From the NCBI RefSeq assembly GCF_014196495.1, contig NZ_JACIDT010000012.1, positions 56,884-120,883 of the forward strand: a stretch of 64,000 nt of DNA, written 5' to 3'. Numbering within the stretch: the first letter of the stretch is position 1; the number at the start of each line of letters is the position of its first letter. The DNA comes from Sphingobium jiangsuense. Lineage in GTDB: Bacteria; Pseudomonadota; Alphaproteobacteria; Sphingomonadales; Sphingomonadaceae. Shown here piece by piece: positions 38,585-47,098 of this stretch. A program made the translations under genes and the position numbers. The notes beneath the pieces are model-generated. The model was not told the DNA's origin, did no database searches, and saw only the letters and a list, made by a program, of their open reading frames with translations.

Positions 38585-40096
38585 ATGCCCAGTCTCTACG
38601 ATGAACTGCTGATCGCCCTGCATGGCATATGGAACCGCCGCTGGCTGGCGCTGGGCGTCGCCTGGGCGGTGTGTGCGCTCGGCTGGCTCGCGGTGTCGAT
38701 GATCCCCAACAGCTATCAGTCGCGGGCGAAGGTCTATGTGACCACCCAGTCCGTCATTCAGGACAAGGTCGGCATTTCCCCCGCCGAGCAGGAAAAGAGC
38801 CTCGCCGCGCTGCGCCAGACGCTGATGAGCTCGGACAATCTGGTGAAGGTGGTGCGCGGCACCGACCTCGCCGGAACCGTGGCCAGCGATGCCGATATCG
38901 CCGCGCGCGTGGGCATGCTGCGCAAGAACATCACCATCGTTTCCAACGACGACAATATGTTCGAGGTGTCGACCGTGATGAACGACAGCTCGATCTCCGA
39001 CCGGGCCAATGCGCGCATCGCCCGTCAGGTGACGCAGAAGCTGATCGACCTGTTCCAGCAGGCGAACATCGCCGGCAACCGCGACGAAACGCGGCAGGGC
39101 CTCGCCTTCCTCGACCAGCAGATTTCCGAAACCGGCAAGGCGCTGGCCGCTGTCGAGCAGAAGCGGGTCGAGTTCGAGCAGCGCGTGGGCCTGCTCCCCG
39201 GCTCCGGCTCCATCGCCGACCGGGTGACGGCGGCGCGTAGCGAGCTGAACCAGCTCGAACCGCAGCTCGCGGCGGCGCAGAGCGCGCTGGCGGCGATCAA
39301 CGGCCAGCTGGGCGGCACACCCGCCACCATCGCGGGCGCAGGCCCCTCCGGCGGGCCGACCGCGCTGACGCAGGCGCAGGCCGATCTCGCCGCCGCGAAG
39401 GCGCGCGGCTGGACCGCCGAACATCCCGACGTCATCGCCCTCCAGCGCCAGATCGCGGCGCTCGGCGCGCAGGGCGGCGGCGCGGCGGCGGCGACGGGCA
39501 CGGCCAACCCCGCCTATCTCTCGCTCAAGTCGATGCAGGCCGAGCGCGCCGCCACGGTGCAGATGCTGCAAAGCCGCAAGGCGCAGATACAGGCGGACAT
39601 CAACAGCATGGTGTCCCGCCAGATCACCCAGCCGGGGCTGGCGACCGAGCAGGAAAAGATCAACCGCGACTATGACGTTCTGAAGAACCAGTATGACAAG
39701 CTGCTGTCCGACCGCGAGGAAGTGCGGCTGCGCGGCGATGTGCAGAACGAGACGACCGGCACGACCTTCCGCGTGATCGACCCGCCGGGCGAACCGGGCG
39801 CGCCCGCTTCGCCCAACCGGCCGCTGCTGCTGGTCGGCGTGCTGATCGCGGGCGTGGGCGCGGGCGTCGGTTCGGCTTTCGCGCTGGGGCAGGTGCGTCA
39901 GACTTTCCCCACGGCGCAGAAACTGGCAAAAGCAACCGGGGCGCCCGTGATAGGATCGGTGACGGAAACGTTGAATCCGGCCCGGATGGCGGAACGTAAT
40001 CGCAAGTTGAAGATGTTCATGGGCGGTTGCGCGGCACTGGGTTGTGCCTGCCTGCTGCTGATCGTGGTGGAATTCGTCCAGCGCGGCATGGCGTGA
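38585..40096 (+). CDS. XrtA-associated chain length determinant protein
   Basis: Wzz-type inner-membrane protein of 503 residues. N-terminal TM (about 18-40, LALGVAWAVCALGWLAVSMI), a long periplasmic part with helical coiled coil (about 150-340) and a C-terminal TM pair (about 405-430 and 475-495). PDVIALQRQIAALGAQ and TTGTTFRVIDPPGEPGAP are typical. The partner is the tyrosine kinase encoded 12 bp downstream; together they set polymer length. Confidence 0.9.
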   Translation: MPSLYDELLIALHGIWNRRWLALGVAWAVCALGWLAVSMIPNSYQSRAKVYVTTQSVIQDKVGISPAEQEKSLAALRQTLMSSDNLVKVVRGTDLAGTVASDADIAARVGMLRKNITIVSNDDNMFEVSTVMNDSSISDRANARIARQVTQKLIDLFQQANIAGNRDETRQGLAFLDQQISETGKALAAVEQKRVEFEQRVGLLPGSGSIADRVTAARSELNQLEPQLAAAQSALAAINGQLGGTPATIAGAGPSGGPTALTQAQADLAAAKARGWTAEHPDVIALQRQIAALGAQGGGAAAATGTANPAYLSLKSMQAERAATVQMLQSRKAQIQADINSMVSRQITQPGLATEQEKINRDYDVLKNQYDKLLSDREEVRLRGDVQNETTGTTFRVIDPPGEPGAPASPNRPLLLVGVLIAGVGAGVGSAFALGQVRQTFPTAQKLAKATGAPVIGSVTETLNPARMAERNRKLKMFMGGCAALGCACLLLIVVEFVQRGMA

Positions 40097-40107
40097 AGGG
40101 GAAGAGC

Positions 40108-41133
40108 ATGGGTAAGCAGAATTTCCCGTTTGGCGGCGATCCCTCGTCGATCCGCCCGGCCCCGGCCAAAAGCGTGCTCGACCGCGCGAACGACCTGTTC
40201 CATTTCGAGCAGGCGATACGCGGCGACGCGCTGCCGCCGCTCGACATTCCTGCCGAGATGATCCCGCCGCCGCCCGAACCCGCGAAACCGGCCGATCCGG
40301 CCACCTTCGCCGCCGGGCAGGAGATCGGGGCGGAAGGGGAGGAAAGCGCTTCCGCTGCCTCTGCCCCTGCCGCCCCGCGCGCCCGCGACTGGACCGGCCC
40401 GGCGCGCAAGCTGGATCATGAGGCCATGGAGGAGGCGGGCTATCTGGTGCCCGGCGCCCCTGTCGGCCGCACTAGCGAGGAATTCCGCATCATCAAGCGG
40501 GAATTGCTGGCCCGCATCCGGGGCAGCCGCCAGCAGGAGGCGATCCCCAACGGCAATATCATCCTGATCGCCTCGGCCCATCCGGGCGACGGCAAGACCT
40601 ATTGCGCGGTCAACCTCGCCCTGTCGCTGGCGGCGGAAAGTGGGCTGGAGATATTGCTGATCGATGCCGATATCGCCAAGCCCGGCATCCCGTCCAGCCT
40701 CGGCCTGACGCCGGGCAAGGGGATGATGGACGCGCTGGCCGACCCGCACCTGCCGGTGGAGGATCTGGTCATCCGCACCGACATCCCGTCGCTCTGCGTC
40801 CTTCCGGCAGGGCAGAGCACCGACCGGGATGCCGAATATATCTCGTCCGCCCGCATGGACGCGCTGATCGCGGCGCTGGTCGCCGGGCGGCCGGAGCGGG
40901 TGCTGATCTTCGATTCCCCGCCGTTGCTGGCGGCTTCCCCGGCGGCGGCTCTCGCCGGCCATGTGGGGCAGACCGTGCTGGTGGTGCGGGCGGATCGCAC
41001 GACCGAAGGCGCCCTGCGCGATGCCGCCGGGTTGCTCAAGGAATGCCCGCATGTTCAGCTGCTGCTGAACGGCGTCCAGTTCTCGACGAGCGGACGCCGC
41101 TTCGGGAGCTATTATGCGAGGGAAGCGGACTGA
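40108..41133 (+). CDS. XrtA-associated tyrosine autokinase
   Basis: Cytosolic BY-kinase of 341 residues. After a Pro/Ala-rich N-terminus (about 1-105) comes EEFRIIKRELLARIRGS, the Walker A HPGDGKTYCAVNLAL (about 155-168), Walker A' ILLIDADIAKPG, and Walker B VLIFDSPPLLA. A short tyrosine tail, SYYAREAD, ends the protein. The kinase cycles with the chain length protein upstream. Its stop overlaps the start of the next gene (TGATG). Confidence 0.9.
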   Translation: MGKQNFPFGGDPSSIRPAPAKSVLDRANDLFHFEQAIRGDALPPLDIPAEMIPPPPEPAKPADPATFAAGQEIGAEGEESASAASAPAAPRARDWTGPARKLDHEAMEEAGYLVPGAPVGRTSEEFRIIKRELLARIRGSRQQEAIPNGNIILIASAHPGDGKTYCAVNLALSLAAESGLEILLIDADIAKPGIPSSLGLTPGKGMMDALADPHLPVEDLVIRTDIPSLCVLPAGQSTDRDAEYISSARMDALIAALVAGRPERVLIFDSPPLLAASPAAALAGHVGQTVLVVRADRTTEGALRDAAGLLKECPHVQLLLNGVQFSTSGRRFGSYYAREAD

Positions 41134-42761
41134 TGCCCTTTTTCTCTTCCTCCGGCGCGATGCCGCTGCGCCTCGGCGGCGCGGCGCTGGCGCTGGCCGT
41201 GACCGGGATCGCGCCGGGCAAGGCCTCCGCGCGCGTGGAGATCGCCCCCTATATCGAGGTCGACCAGACGGTCGTCACCGACATCAAGGGCGGCGACGGC
41301 GACCTCCTGACCTATACGACGCTCGCCGTGGGCGCGGACGGTTCGGTCGCGACGCGCCGGGCCGAGGCGCAGGTCAGCCTGCGCTACGAGCACCAGTTCG
41401 GCTGGAACCGCCGCACGCCCGATCAGGATATCTTTTCCGGCGTGGCGCGGGCGCGTTACTGGGCGATCCCCGAAACGCTGAGTCTTGAAGCCAGCGGCTT
41501 CGCCTCGCGGGTCCGCAGCGACGGTTTCTACGGCGCCAATAATTCGCTGGTCAGCGCGGGCAAGGCGACGGACGACGTCTATTCCTTCTATGTCGGCCCG
41601 ACCCTCACCACCCATATCGACGACCTCTTCGTCAACGCCGCCTATCGCTTCGGCTATACGGAGATCGACACCGATGTGGGCTTCGATTCCAGCGGCAACC
41701 GCCAGCATTACGGCGCCTATGGCGACAGCACCTTCCATTCGCTGACAGGCTCTGTGGGCATGAAGCCGGGCGACCTGCCCTTCGGCTGGGTGGTCAGCGC
41801 GGGCTATGACCGCGAGAATTCCTCCGAGCTGAAGCAACGCTATACCGACGCATGGGTGCGGGGCGACGTCACCGTGCCGGTGACGCCCACGGTCGCGCTG
41901 GTCGGCGGCGTCGGCTATGAGAAGATCAGGATCACCCAGCAATCGGTGCTGGTGGATACTGTCACCGGGCTGCCGGTCATCGACGACAACGGCAATTATG
42001 CGGGCGATCCGTCCGTGCCCAGGGTGATCGCCTATGATACGGACGGCATCATGTGGGATGTCGGCGTGCTCTGGCGCCCCAGCCGCCGTACCTCGCTGGA
42101 GGTGCGGGTCGGCCGCCGCTATGATTCGATGCATTATGTCGGCACCTTCAGCTGGCAGACCGGGCCGGGCGGATCGTTCCAGATCGCCTATTTCGACACG
42201 ATCGACAGCTTCGGGCGCGGGCTCAACAACAGCCTGTCGACGCTGCCCTTCGCCTTCGACGCGATGCGCAATCCGTTCACCGGCGACCTCACCGGCTGCC
42301 TGAGCGGGGAAAGCGGCGTCGATTGCCTCAACGATGCGCTGGCGGGGATCACCGCCGCCAATTACCGCCGCCGCGGCATACAGGCGCAATACAGCCTGTC
42401 GCAGGGCCGCTGGAACTGGGGCGTCGGCCTGGGCTGGTCGCAGCGCAAGTTCCTGGCGCCCGATACCGGCGTGCTGGCCGTGGTCAACGGCCTGAAGGAC
42501 GATTATTATTACGGCACGGGCTTTGTCGGCGTGCGGCTCGACGCGGCGTCGTCCCTCACCGGAACGGTCTATGGCAATTACATGGATTCCGGCATGGGCG
42601 GGGTCAATGTGAGCAACTACGGCGCATGGGTCACCTATGCCCGCCAATATGGGCGGCGCCTCACCGGCCATGCCTCGGTCGGCCTGGACGCCCTCGATGC
42701 CACCGATGTCGAGCAGATCATCAGCCTGCTCGGCCGGATCGGCGTGCGCTATCAATTCTGA
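41133..42761 (+). CDS. XrtA-associated outer-membrane protein (TIGR03016-type)
   Basis: A 542-residue predicted outer-membrane beta-barrel. ATG 41133 opens MPFFSSSGAMPLRLGG and a signal peptide ending near PGKASA (about 30). The remainder is beta-rich with alternating aromatic residues (SLEASGFASRVRSDGFYGAN, SLTGTVYGNYMDSGMGG) and a terminal RYQF. This is the pattern of the large outer-membrane protein that accompanies XrtA. It may assist polymer or substrate exit; that is inference. Confidence 0.85.
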   Translation: MPFFSSSGAMPLRLGGAALALAVTGIAPGKASARVEIAPYIEVDQTVVTDIKGGDGDLLTYTTLAVGADGSVATRRAEAQVSLRYEHQFGWNRRTPDQDIFSGVARARYWAIPETLSLEASGFASRVRSDGFYGANNSLVSAGKATDDVYSFYVGPTLTTHIDDLFVNAAYRFGYTEIDTDVGFDSSGNRQHYGAYGDSTFHSLTGSVGMKPGDLPFGWVVSAGYDRENSSELKQRYTDAWVRGDVTVPVTPTVALVGGVGYEKIRITQQSVLVDTVTGLPVIDDNGNYAGDPSVPRVIAYDTDGIMWDVGVLWRPSRRTSLEVRVGRRYDSMHYVGTFSWQTGPGGSFQIAYFDTIDSFGRGLNNSLSTLPFAFDAMRNPFTGDLTGCLSGESGVDCLNDALAGITAANYRRRGIQAQYSLSQGRWNWGVGLGWSQRKFLAPDTGVLAVVNGLKDDYYYGTGFVGVRLDAASSLTGTVYGNYMDSGMGGVNVSNYGAWVTYARQYGRRLTGHASVGLDALDATDVEQIISLLGRIGVRYQF

Positions 42762-42803
42762 CGGAAGCCGGGGGCGGCCGCGCCCCCAATGGAGATGAGA
42801 ACG

Positions 42804-43907
42804 ATGTACGATCAGTTTTATCAATTCCAGGGCAGACCGTTCCAGCTGACGCCCGACCCGCATTTCTATTTCGAGAGCGGCACGCATCGCAAGGCGCTGT
42901 CCTATCTGGGCTATGGCCTTGCGCAGGGCGAGGGCTTCATCGTCATCACCGGCGAGATCGGCGCGGGCAAGACCACGCTGGTCGGCCATGTGATGAACAC
43001 CATAGATCCGGCGCGCCTGACCGCGATCAAGATCGTGTCGACGCAGGTGCAGGGCGACGACCTGCTGCGCCTGGTCGCGCAGGGCTTCGCCATCACCGAC
43101 GAGCATCTGCCCAAGGCGCAGATGCTCCAGCGGATCGAGGCGTTCCTCCACGCGCAGGCGCGCAAGGGGCTGCGCACGCTGCTGATCGTCGACGAGGCGC
43201 AGAACCTGCCGCACAGTGCGGTCGAGGAGCTGCGGATGCTCAGCAATTTCCAGCTGGGCGGGCAGGCGCTGTTGCAGATATTCCTGCTCGGCCAGCCCGA
43301 ATTCCGCGACCTGATGCACGGCCCGGAGATGGAGCAGTTGCGCCAGCGGGTGATCGCGACCCATCATCTCGAACCGATGCTGGAAAGCGAGATAGAGCCC
43401 TATATCGCGCACCGCCTGTCGCTGGTCGGCTGGCAGGGCGACCCGCATTTCACGCCGGAGGCGTTCGCCGCGATCTTCCGCGCGACCGACGGCATTCCGC
43501 GCCGGGTCAATGCGCTGATGAGCCGGGTGCTGCTGCTCGGCGCGGTCGACCAGCTGCATGAGATCGACGCGCAGGCGATAGAGACGGTCGCCGCCGACAT
43601 GGCGGGCGACGGCACCTCCGCTTCCTCCGCACCGGAACCGGAGGCCGGGGACGCCGAGATGGCGCCCTCCACCGGGGATCAGCTGCATCAGGTGCGTGAC
43701 GAGCTCGACGATCTGCGCCGGTCCATCGGTCAGAGCGCCAGCCTGACCGACGAACAGCGCGAGCTGGCCTCGCGGCTGGCGGGTATCGGCGACCGTCTGG
43801 CCCGGCTGGAACGGCAGAATGAGGAGCAGGAGGCGGCGCTGCGCCGCGTGCTGACGCTGCTGGTCGACTGGGTCGAGGCCGACGACCATGCCGTCCGCGC
43901 CGCATGA
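42804..43907 (+). CDS. XrtA-associated AAA-type ATPase
   Basis: Cytosolic ExeA-like ATPase of 367 residues. It opens MYDQFYQFQGRPFQLTPDP (family signature). Walker A GEIGAGKTT is at about 51-59, Walker B LLIVDEAQNLPHSAVEELR at about 130-148, and sensor-type EFRDLMHGPEMEQLRQRVIA follows. The last 100 residues have a heptad coiled coil (about 295-355). ATG 42804 is chosen (GGAGATGAG just upstream); ATG 42789 adds five residues. Probably energises assembly. The deacetylase gene follows at once. Confidence 0.9.
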   Translation: MYDQFYQFQGRPFQLTPDPHFYFESGTHRKALSYLGYGLAQGEGFIVITGEIGAGKTTLVGHVMNTIDPARLTAIKIVSTQVQGDDLLRLVAQGFAITDEHLPKAQMLQRIEAFLHAQARKGLRTLLIVDEAQNLPHSAVEELRMLSNFQLGGQALLQIFLLGQPEFRDLMHGPEMEQLRQRVIATHHLEPMLESEIEPYIAHRLSLVGWQGDPHFTPEAFAAIFRATDGIPRRVNALMSRVLLLGAVDQLHEIDAQAIETVAADMAGDGTSASSAPEPEAGDAEMAPSTGDQLHQVRDELDDLRRSIGQSASLTDEQRELASRLAGIGDRLARLERQNEEQEAALRRVLTLLVDWVEADDHAVRAA

Positions 43908-43914
43908 GATGCTT

Positions 43915-43950
43915 AATGCCCAGATGATCAATGCCCAGATGGTCAATGCC
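43915..43950 (+). repeat. 15-bp tandem duplication at the deacetylase start
   Basis: Unit AATGCCCAGATGATC at 43915-43929 is followed by AATGCCCAGATGGTC at 43930-43944 and a partial third AATGCC. The duplication places in-frame ATG codons at 43909, 43924 and 43939, giving alternative starts spelled by repeating Asn-Ala-Gln-Met. Confidence 0.8.
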
Positions 43951-44799
43951 TTGTCGGTCGATGTGGAGGACTGGTTTCAGGTAGGGGCGTTCGAACGCAC
44001 GATCGACCGCCGCGACTGGGATGGCCTCGAATGCCGGGTCGAGCGCAATGTCGATGCGGTGCTCGGCCTGTTCGCCGAAGGCGGCGTCAAGGCGACCTTC
44101 TTTTCGCTCGGCTGGGTGGCGGAACGCTTCCCGGCCGCGATCCGACGGATCGTCGAGGCCGGGCATGAGCTGGCGAGCCACGGCTATGACCATCAGCGCG
44201 TGTTCACCTTCACGCCCGATCAGTTCCGCGCCGACCTGCGCAAGGCGCGCGACCTGCTGGAGCAGGCGGGCGGCGTGGCGGTGAGCGGCTACCGCGCGCC
44301 CAGCTTCTCCATCGACGCGCGCACCCCCTGGGCGCATGAGATACTGGCCGAGGAAGGCTATGCCTATTCCAGCAGCGTCGTCCCGGTGGTGCACGACCAT
44401 TATGGCTGGCCCGAAGCGCCGCGCTTCGCCTTCCATCCGGTACGGGGCAGCGATCTGGTGGAGCTGCCGGTCACGACCGCGCGCCTTGCCGGGCGTACGC
44501 TGGCGGCGGGCGGCGGGGGCTTTTTCCGCCTGCTGCCCTACGGCTTTTCGCGCTGGGCGGTGCGACAGGTGAACGGGCGGGATCGCCGCCCCGCGATCAT
44601 CTATTTCCACCCGTGGGAGATCGATACCGGCCAGCCGCGCGTGGCGGGCGCGCCGCTCAGGTCGCGCATCCGCCATTATACCAATATCGGCGTGATGGCG
44701 CCCAAGCTGCGCCGCCTGATCCGCGATTTCCGCTGGGAACGCATCGACAGGCTGGTTGCCGGGCAGAAGGAGGCGGCGCCATGCTGGCCCACGCCCTGA
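43939..44799 (+). CDS. XrtA-associated polysaccharide deacetylase
   Basis: NodB-type deacetylase of about 286 residues. VDVEDWFQVGAFERTI (family start), the metal-binding HGYDHQR (in ELASHGYDHQRVF) and SGYRAPSFSID are present; the catalytic Asp is in VDVED. In-frame ATGs lie at 43888, 43909, 43924 and 43939; I chose 43939 because homology begins two residues later. The start overlaps a 15-bp tandem repeat. The first ATG lies within the ATPase gene. Acts in the periplasm or cytosol on the polymer. Confidence 0.88.
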   Translation: MVNALSVDVEDWFQVGAFERTIDRRDWDGLECRVERNVDAVLGLFAEGGVKATFFSLGWVAERFPAAIRRIVEAGHELASHGYDHQRVFTFTPDQFRADLRKARDLLEQAGGVAVSGYRAPSFSIDARTPWAHEILAEEGYAYSSSVVPVVHDHYGWPEAPRFAFHPVRGSDLVELPVTTARLAGRTLAAGGGGFFRLLPYGFSRWAVRQVNGRDRRPAIIYFHPWEIDTGQPRVAGAPLRSRIRHYTNIGVMAPKLRRLIRDFRWERIDRLVAGQKEAAPCWPTP

Positions 44800-45839
44800 A
44801 TATCGATCTGGCCGATTTGTCCGACGCGCGGGAGGTCGAGGCGATCGACCGCTGGATCTGCGCGCGCGGGGATACGACGCCCTTCCACCGTCCGGCATGG
44901 ATCGGCGCGGTGGCGAAGGGATGCCGTCAGCAGGCGCTGATGCTGGTCGCGCGCCGGGCAGGCGACATCTGCGGCGTGCTGCCGCTCAACCTCATCGCCT
45001 CGCGCCTTTTCGGCCGCGCCCTGGTATCGAGCGGCTTTGCCGTCGATGGAGGCATAGTGGCGGACGACAGCGCGACGGTGGAGGCGCTGGCCGGGCAATG
45101 CTGGCAATTGGCGGAGCGGCATCGCTGCCCCACGGCGGAGCTGCGCGGCGGCAGGTTGCCGGAGGACGGGTGGACGCGCAAGGGCGGCGCCTATCTCAAC
45201 TTCGCCAGGCCGCTGGAGGCCGATGACGAGGCGCAGCTTCTCGCCGTGCCGCGCAAGCATCGCGCGGAGCTTCGCAAGGGCCTTTCCTTCGACCTCGATA
45301 TCGAGATCGGGCGGGACAGGCGGCTGCTCGACATTCATTATCGCCTCTATGCCGAGAATGTGCACCGCCTCGGTACGCCGGTCTTTCCAAAGGCGATGTT
45401 CGAGGCCGTGCTCGCCGCCTTCGGCGAGGACGCCGACATCCTGCTGGTGAGCAAGGACGGCGCGCCGCTGACGACCATCTTCACCCTTTATCACGGGCAA
45501 AGCTGCATGCCCTATTGGCAGGGATCGGCGCTGGCGGCGCGGGCTTTCCGTTCCAACGAGGTCGCCTATTTCCACCTGATGGGCCATGCGCGGGCGCGCG
45601 GCTACAGCATATTCGATTTCGGCCGGTCGAAGGTCGGCACCGGTCCCGCCGCCTGGAAGAAGAGCTGGGGCTGGGAGGGCGAGCCGCTGGTCTATGCCGC
45701 CCGCGCCGCGCCGGGCCGGGAAGCGCGGGATATCAACCCGCTCTCGCCGCAATATCAGCGCAAGGTCGAATTGTGGAAGAAGCTGCCGCTGCCGCTCGCC
45801 AGCCTGCTTGGCCCCCATATCGCGCGGGGGCTGGGGTGA
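44781..45839 (+). CDS. FemAB-like protein of the XrtA locus
   Basis: A 352-residue GNAT/FemAB-type protein. From ATG 44781 (MLAHALNIDLADLSDAREVE). The catalytic core has AELRGGRLPEDGWTRKGGAY, VPRKHRAELRKGLSFDLDIE and the conserved IFDFGRSKVGTGPAAWKKSW near the end. This resembles pepcterm_femAB, an aminoacyl or acyl transferase. A second FemAB-like protein stands at 33739-34746, so the two could act in succession. The stop overlaps the next gene's GTG. Confidence 0.85.
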   Translation: MLAHALNIDLADLSDAREVEAIDRWICARGDTTPFHRPAWIGAVAKGCRQQALMLVARRAGDICGVLPLNLIASRLFGRALVSSGFAVDGGIVADDSATVEALAGQCWQLAERHRCPTAELRGGRLPEDGWTRKGGAYLNFARPLEADDEAQLLAVPRKHRAELRKGLSFDLDIEIGRDRRLLDIHYRLYAENVHRLGTPVFPKAMFEAVLAAFGEDADILLVSKDGAPLTTIFTLYHGQSCMPYWQGSALAARAFRSNEVAYFHLMGHARARGYSIFDFGRSKVGTGPAAWKKSWGWEGEPLVYAARAAPGREARDINPLSPQYQRKVELWKKLPLPLASLLGPHIARGLG

Positions 45840-45850
45840 AGGCGGAGACG

Positions 45851-47098
45851 ATGGGCATCGACGGCGAAATCCTCTTCCTCTGCCACCGCATTCCCTTCCC
45901 GCCGGACCGGGGCGACAAGATCCGCTCCTGGCATCTGCTGGAGGCCGCGACGAAGCTCGCCCCCGTCCATGTCGGCTGCTTCGCCGACGACGACCGGGAC
46001 ATGAGCTTTTCCGCCGAGATGGAGCGGGTGGCGGTCAGCCAGTGCGTGCTGATGCGCGACCGCTCGCGCGCGGTGGCTGGGCTTTCGGGCCTCATCCGGC
46101 ATCAGCCGATGCTGGTCGCGCTCTACGACAAGGCGGAGATGCGCCGCTGGGTCGCGCGGCTGCTGCGGGAAAGGCCGATCCGTGCGATCATCGCCTATTC
46201 GGTGCAGATGGCGCATTTCCTGCCGAAGGACCTGCCCGCCGATATCCGCTTCCTGATGGATTTCGTGGATTTCGACAGCGCCAAATATGCCGCCTATGGC
46301 GCGGGGCAGGGCGGCCTGATGGGCTGGATCAACCGGCGCGAGGGCCGCCTGCTGCACGATTATGAACGCAAGGTCGCGCGCCGGGCCGATATCTCGGTAT
46401 TCGTCAGCGAGGCGGAGGCCGCGATGTTCCGCCGGGCCGGCGGTGTCGACGGGTGCCGCATCGGCGCGCTCGAAAATGGGGTGGACCTCGAATATTTCCG
46501 CGCCGATGGCGATTATCCGGCGATCGATCCGCCGGGCGCGCCGCTGCTCGTGTTCACGGGGCAGATGGATTATCGCCCCAATATCGAGGCGGTCGAAAGC
46601 TTCGCGAGAGAGGCGCTGCCCGCGATCCGGCGCGTCCATCCGCAAGCCTGCTTCGCCATCGTCGGACGCAGCCCGACGCCGCAGGTGGAGGCGCTCGCCG
46701 CGCAGCCCGGCGTGATCGTGACCGGCGGCGTGCCCGATGTGCGCGGCTGGCTCGCCGCTGCCGATGTGGTCGTCGCCCCGCTGCGGATCGCGCGCGGTAT
46801 CCAGAACAAGGTGCTGGAGGCGATGGCGATGGCGCGGCCCGTCGTCGCCAGCCCGCAGGCGGCCGAGGGGATAGACGCCCATGACGGCGCGCATCTGCTG
46901 GTCGCCGCCGATGCGCCGGGCGAGGCGCAGGCCGTCCTCTCCCTGCTCGCCGACCCCGCCCGTGCCGTCGCGCTGGGGCTGGCGGCGCGCCGCCGGGTCG
47001 AGGAACGTTACGACTGGGCGGCGACGCTCGCGCCGCTGCGGGCGATGCTGACCGGCGAGGCAGAAGGAAAGGACAGCCGCGAGGCAAGCGCCGCATGA
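45851..47098 (+). CDS. XrtA-associated glycosyltransferase (TIGR03087-type)
   Basis: GT-B glycosyltransferase of 415 residues. ATG 45851 opens MGIDGEILFLCHRIPFPPDR (GTG 45836 is an alternative that overlaps the FemAB stop). A Rossmann-type second half has VFTGQMDYRPNIEAVESFAR and the donor-site motif APLRIARGIQNKVLEAMAMA, then RPVVASPQAAEGID. Retaining GT1/GT4-like. It adds sugar to the EPS or to exported proteins. The stop overlaps exosortase by 4 bp. Confidence 0.88.
   Translation: MGIDGEILFLCHRIPFPPDRGDKIRSWHLLEAATKLAPVHVGCFADDDRDMSFSAEMERVAVSQCVLMRDRSRAVAGLSGLIRHQPMLVALYDKAEMRRWVARLLRERPIRAIIAYSVQMAHFLPKDLPADIRFLMDFVDFDSAKYAAYGAGQGGLMGWINRREGRLLHDYERKVARRADISVFVSEAEAAMFRRAGGVDGCRIGALENGVDLEYFRADGDYPAIDPPGAPLLVFTGQMDYRPNIEAVESFAREALPAIRRVHPQACFAIVGRSPTPQVEALAAQPGVIVTGGVPDVRGWLAAADVVVAPLRIARGIQNKVLEAMAMARPVVASPQAAEGIDAHDGAHLLVAADAPGEAQAVLSLLADPARAVALGLAARRRVEERYDWAATLAPLRAMLTGEAEGKDSREASAA

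Noticed and set aside
41112..43946. Open frame of 944 codons antisense to the OMP and ATPase genes
   Set aside because: Shadow of a confirmed operon.
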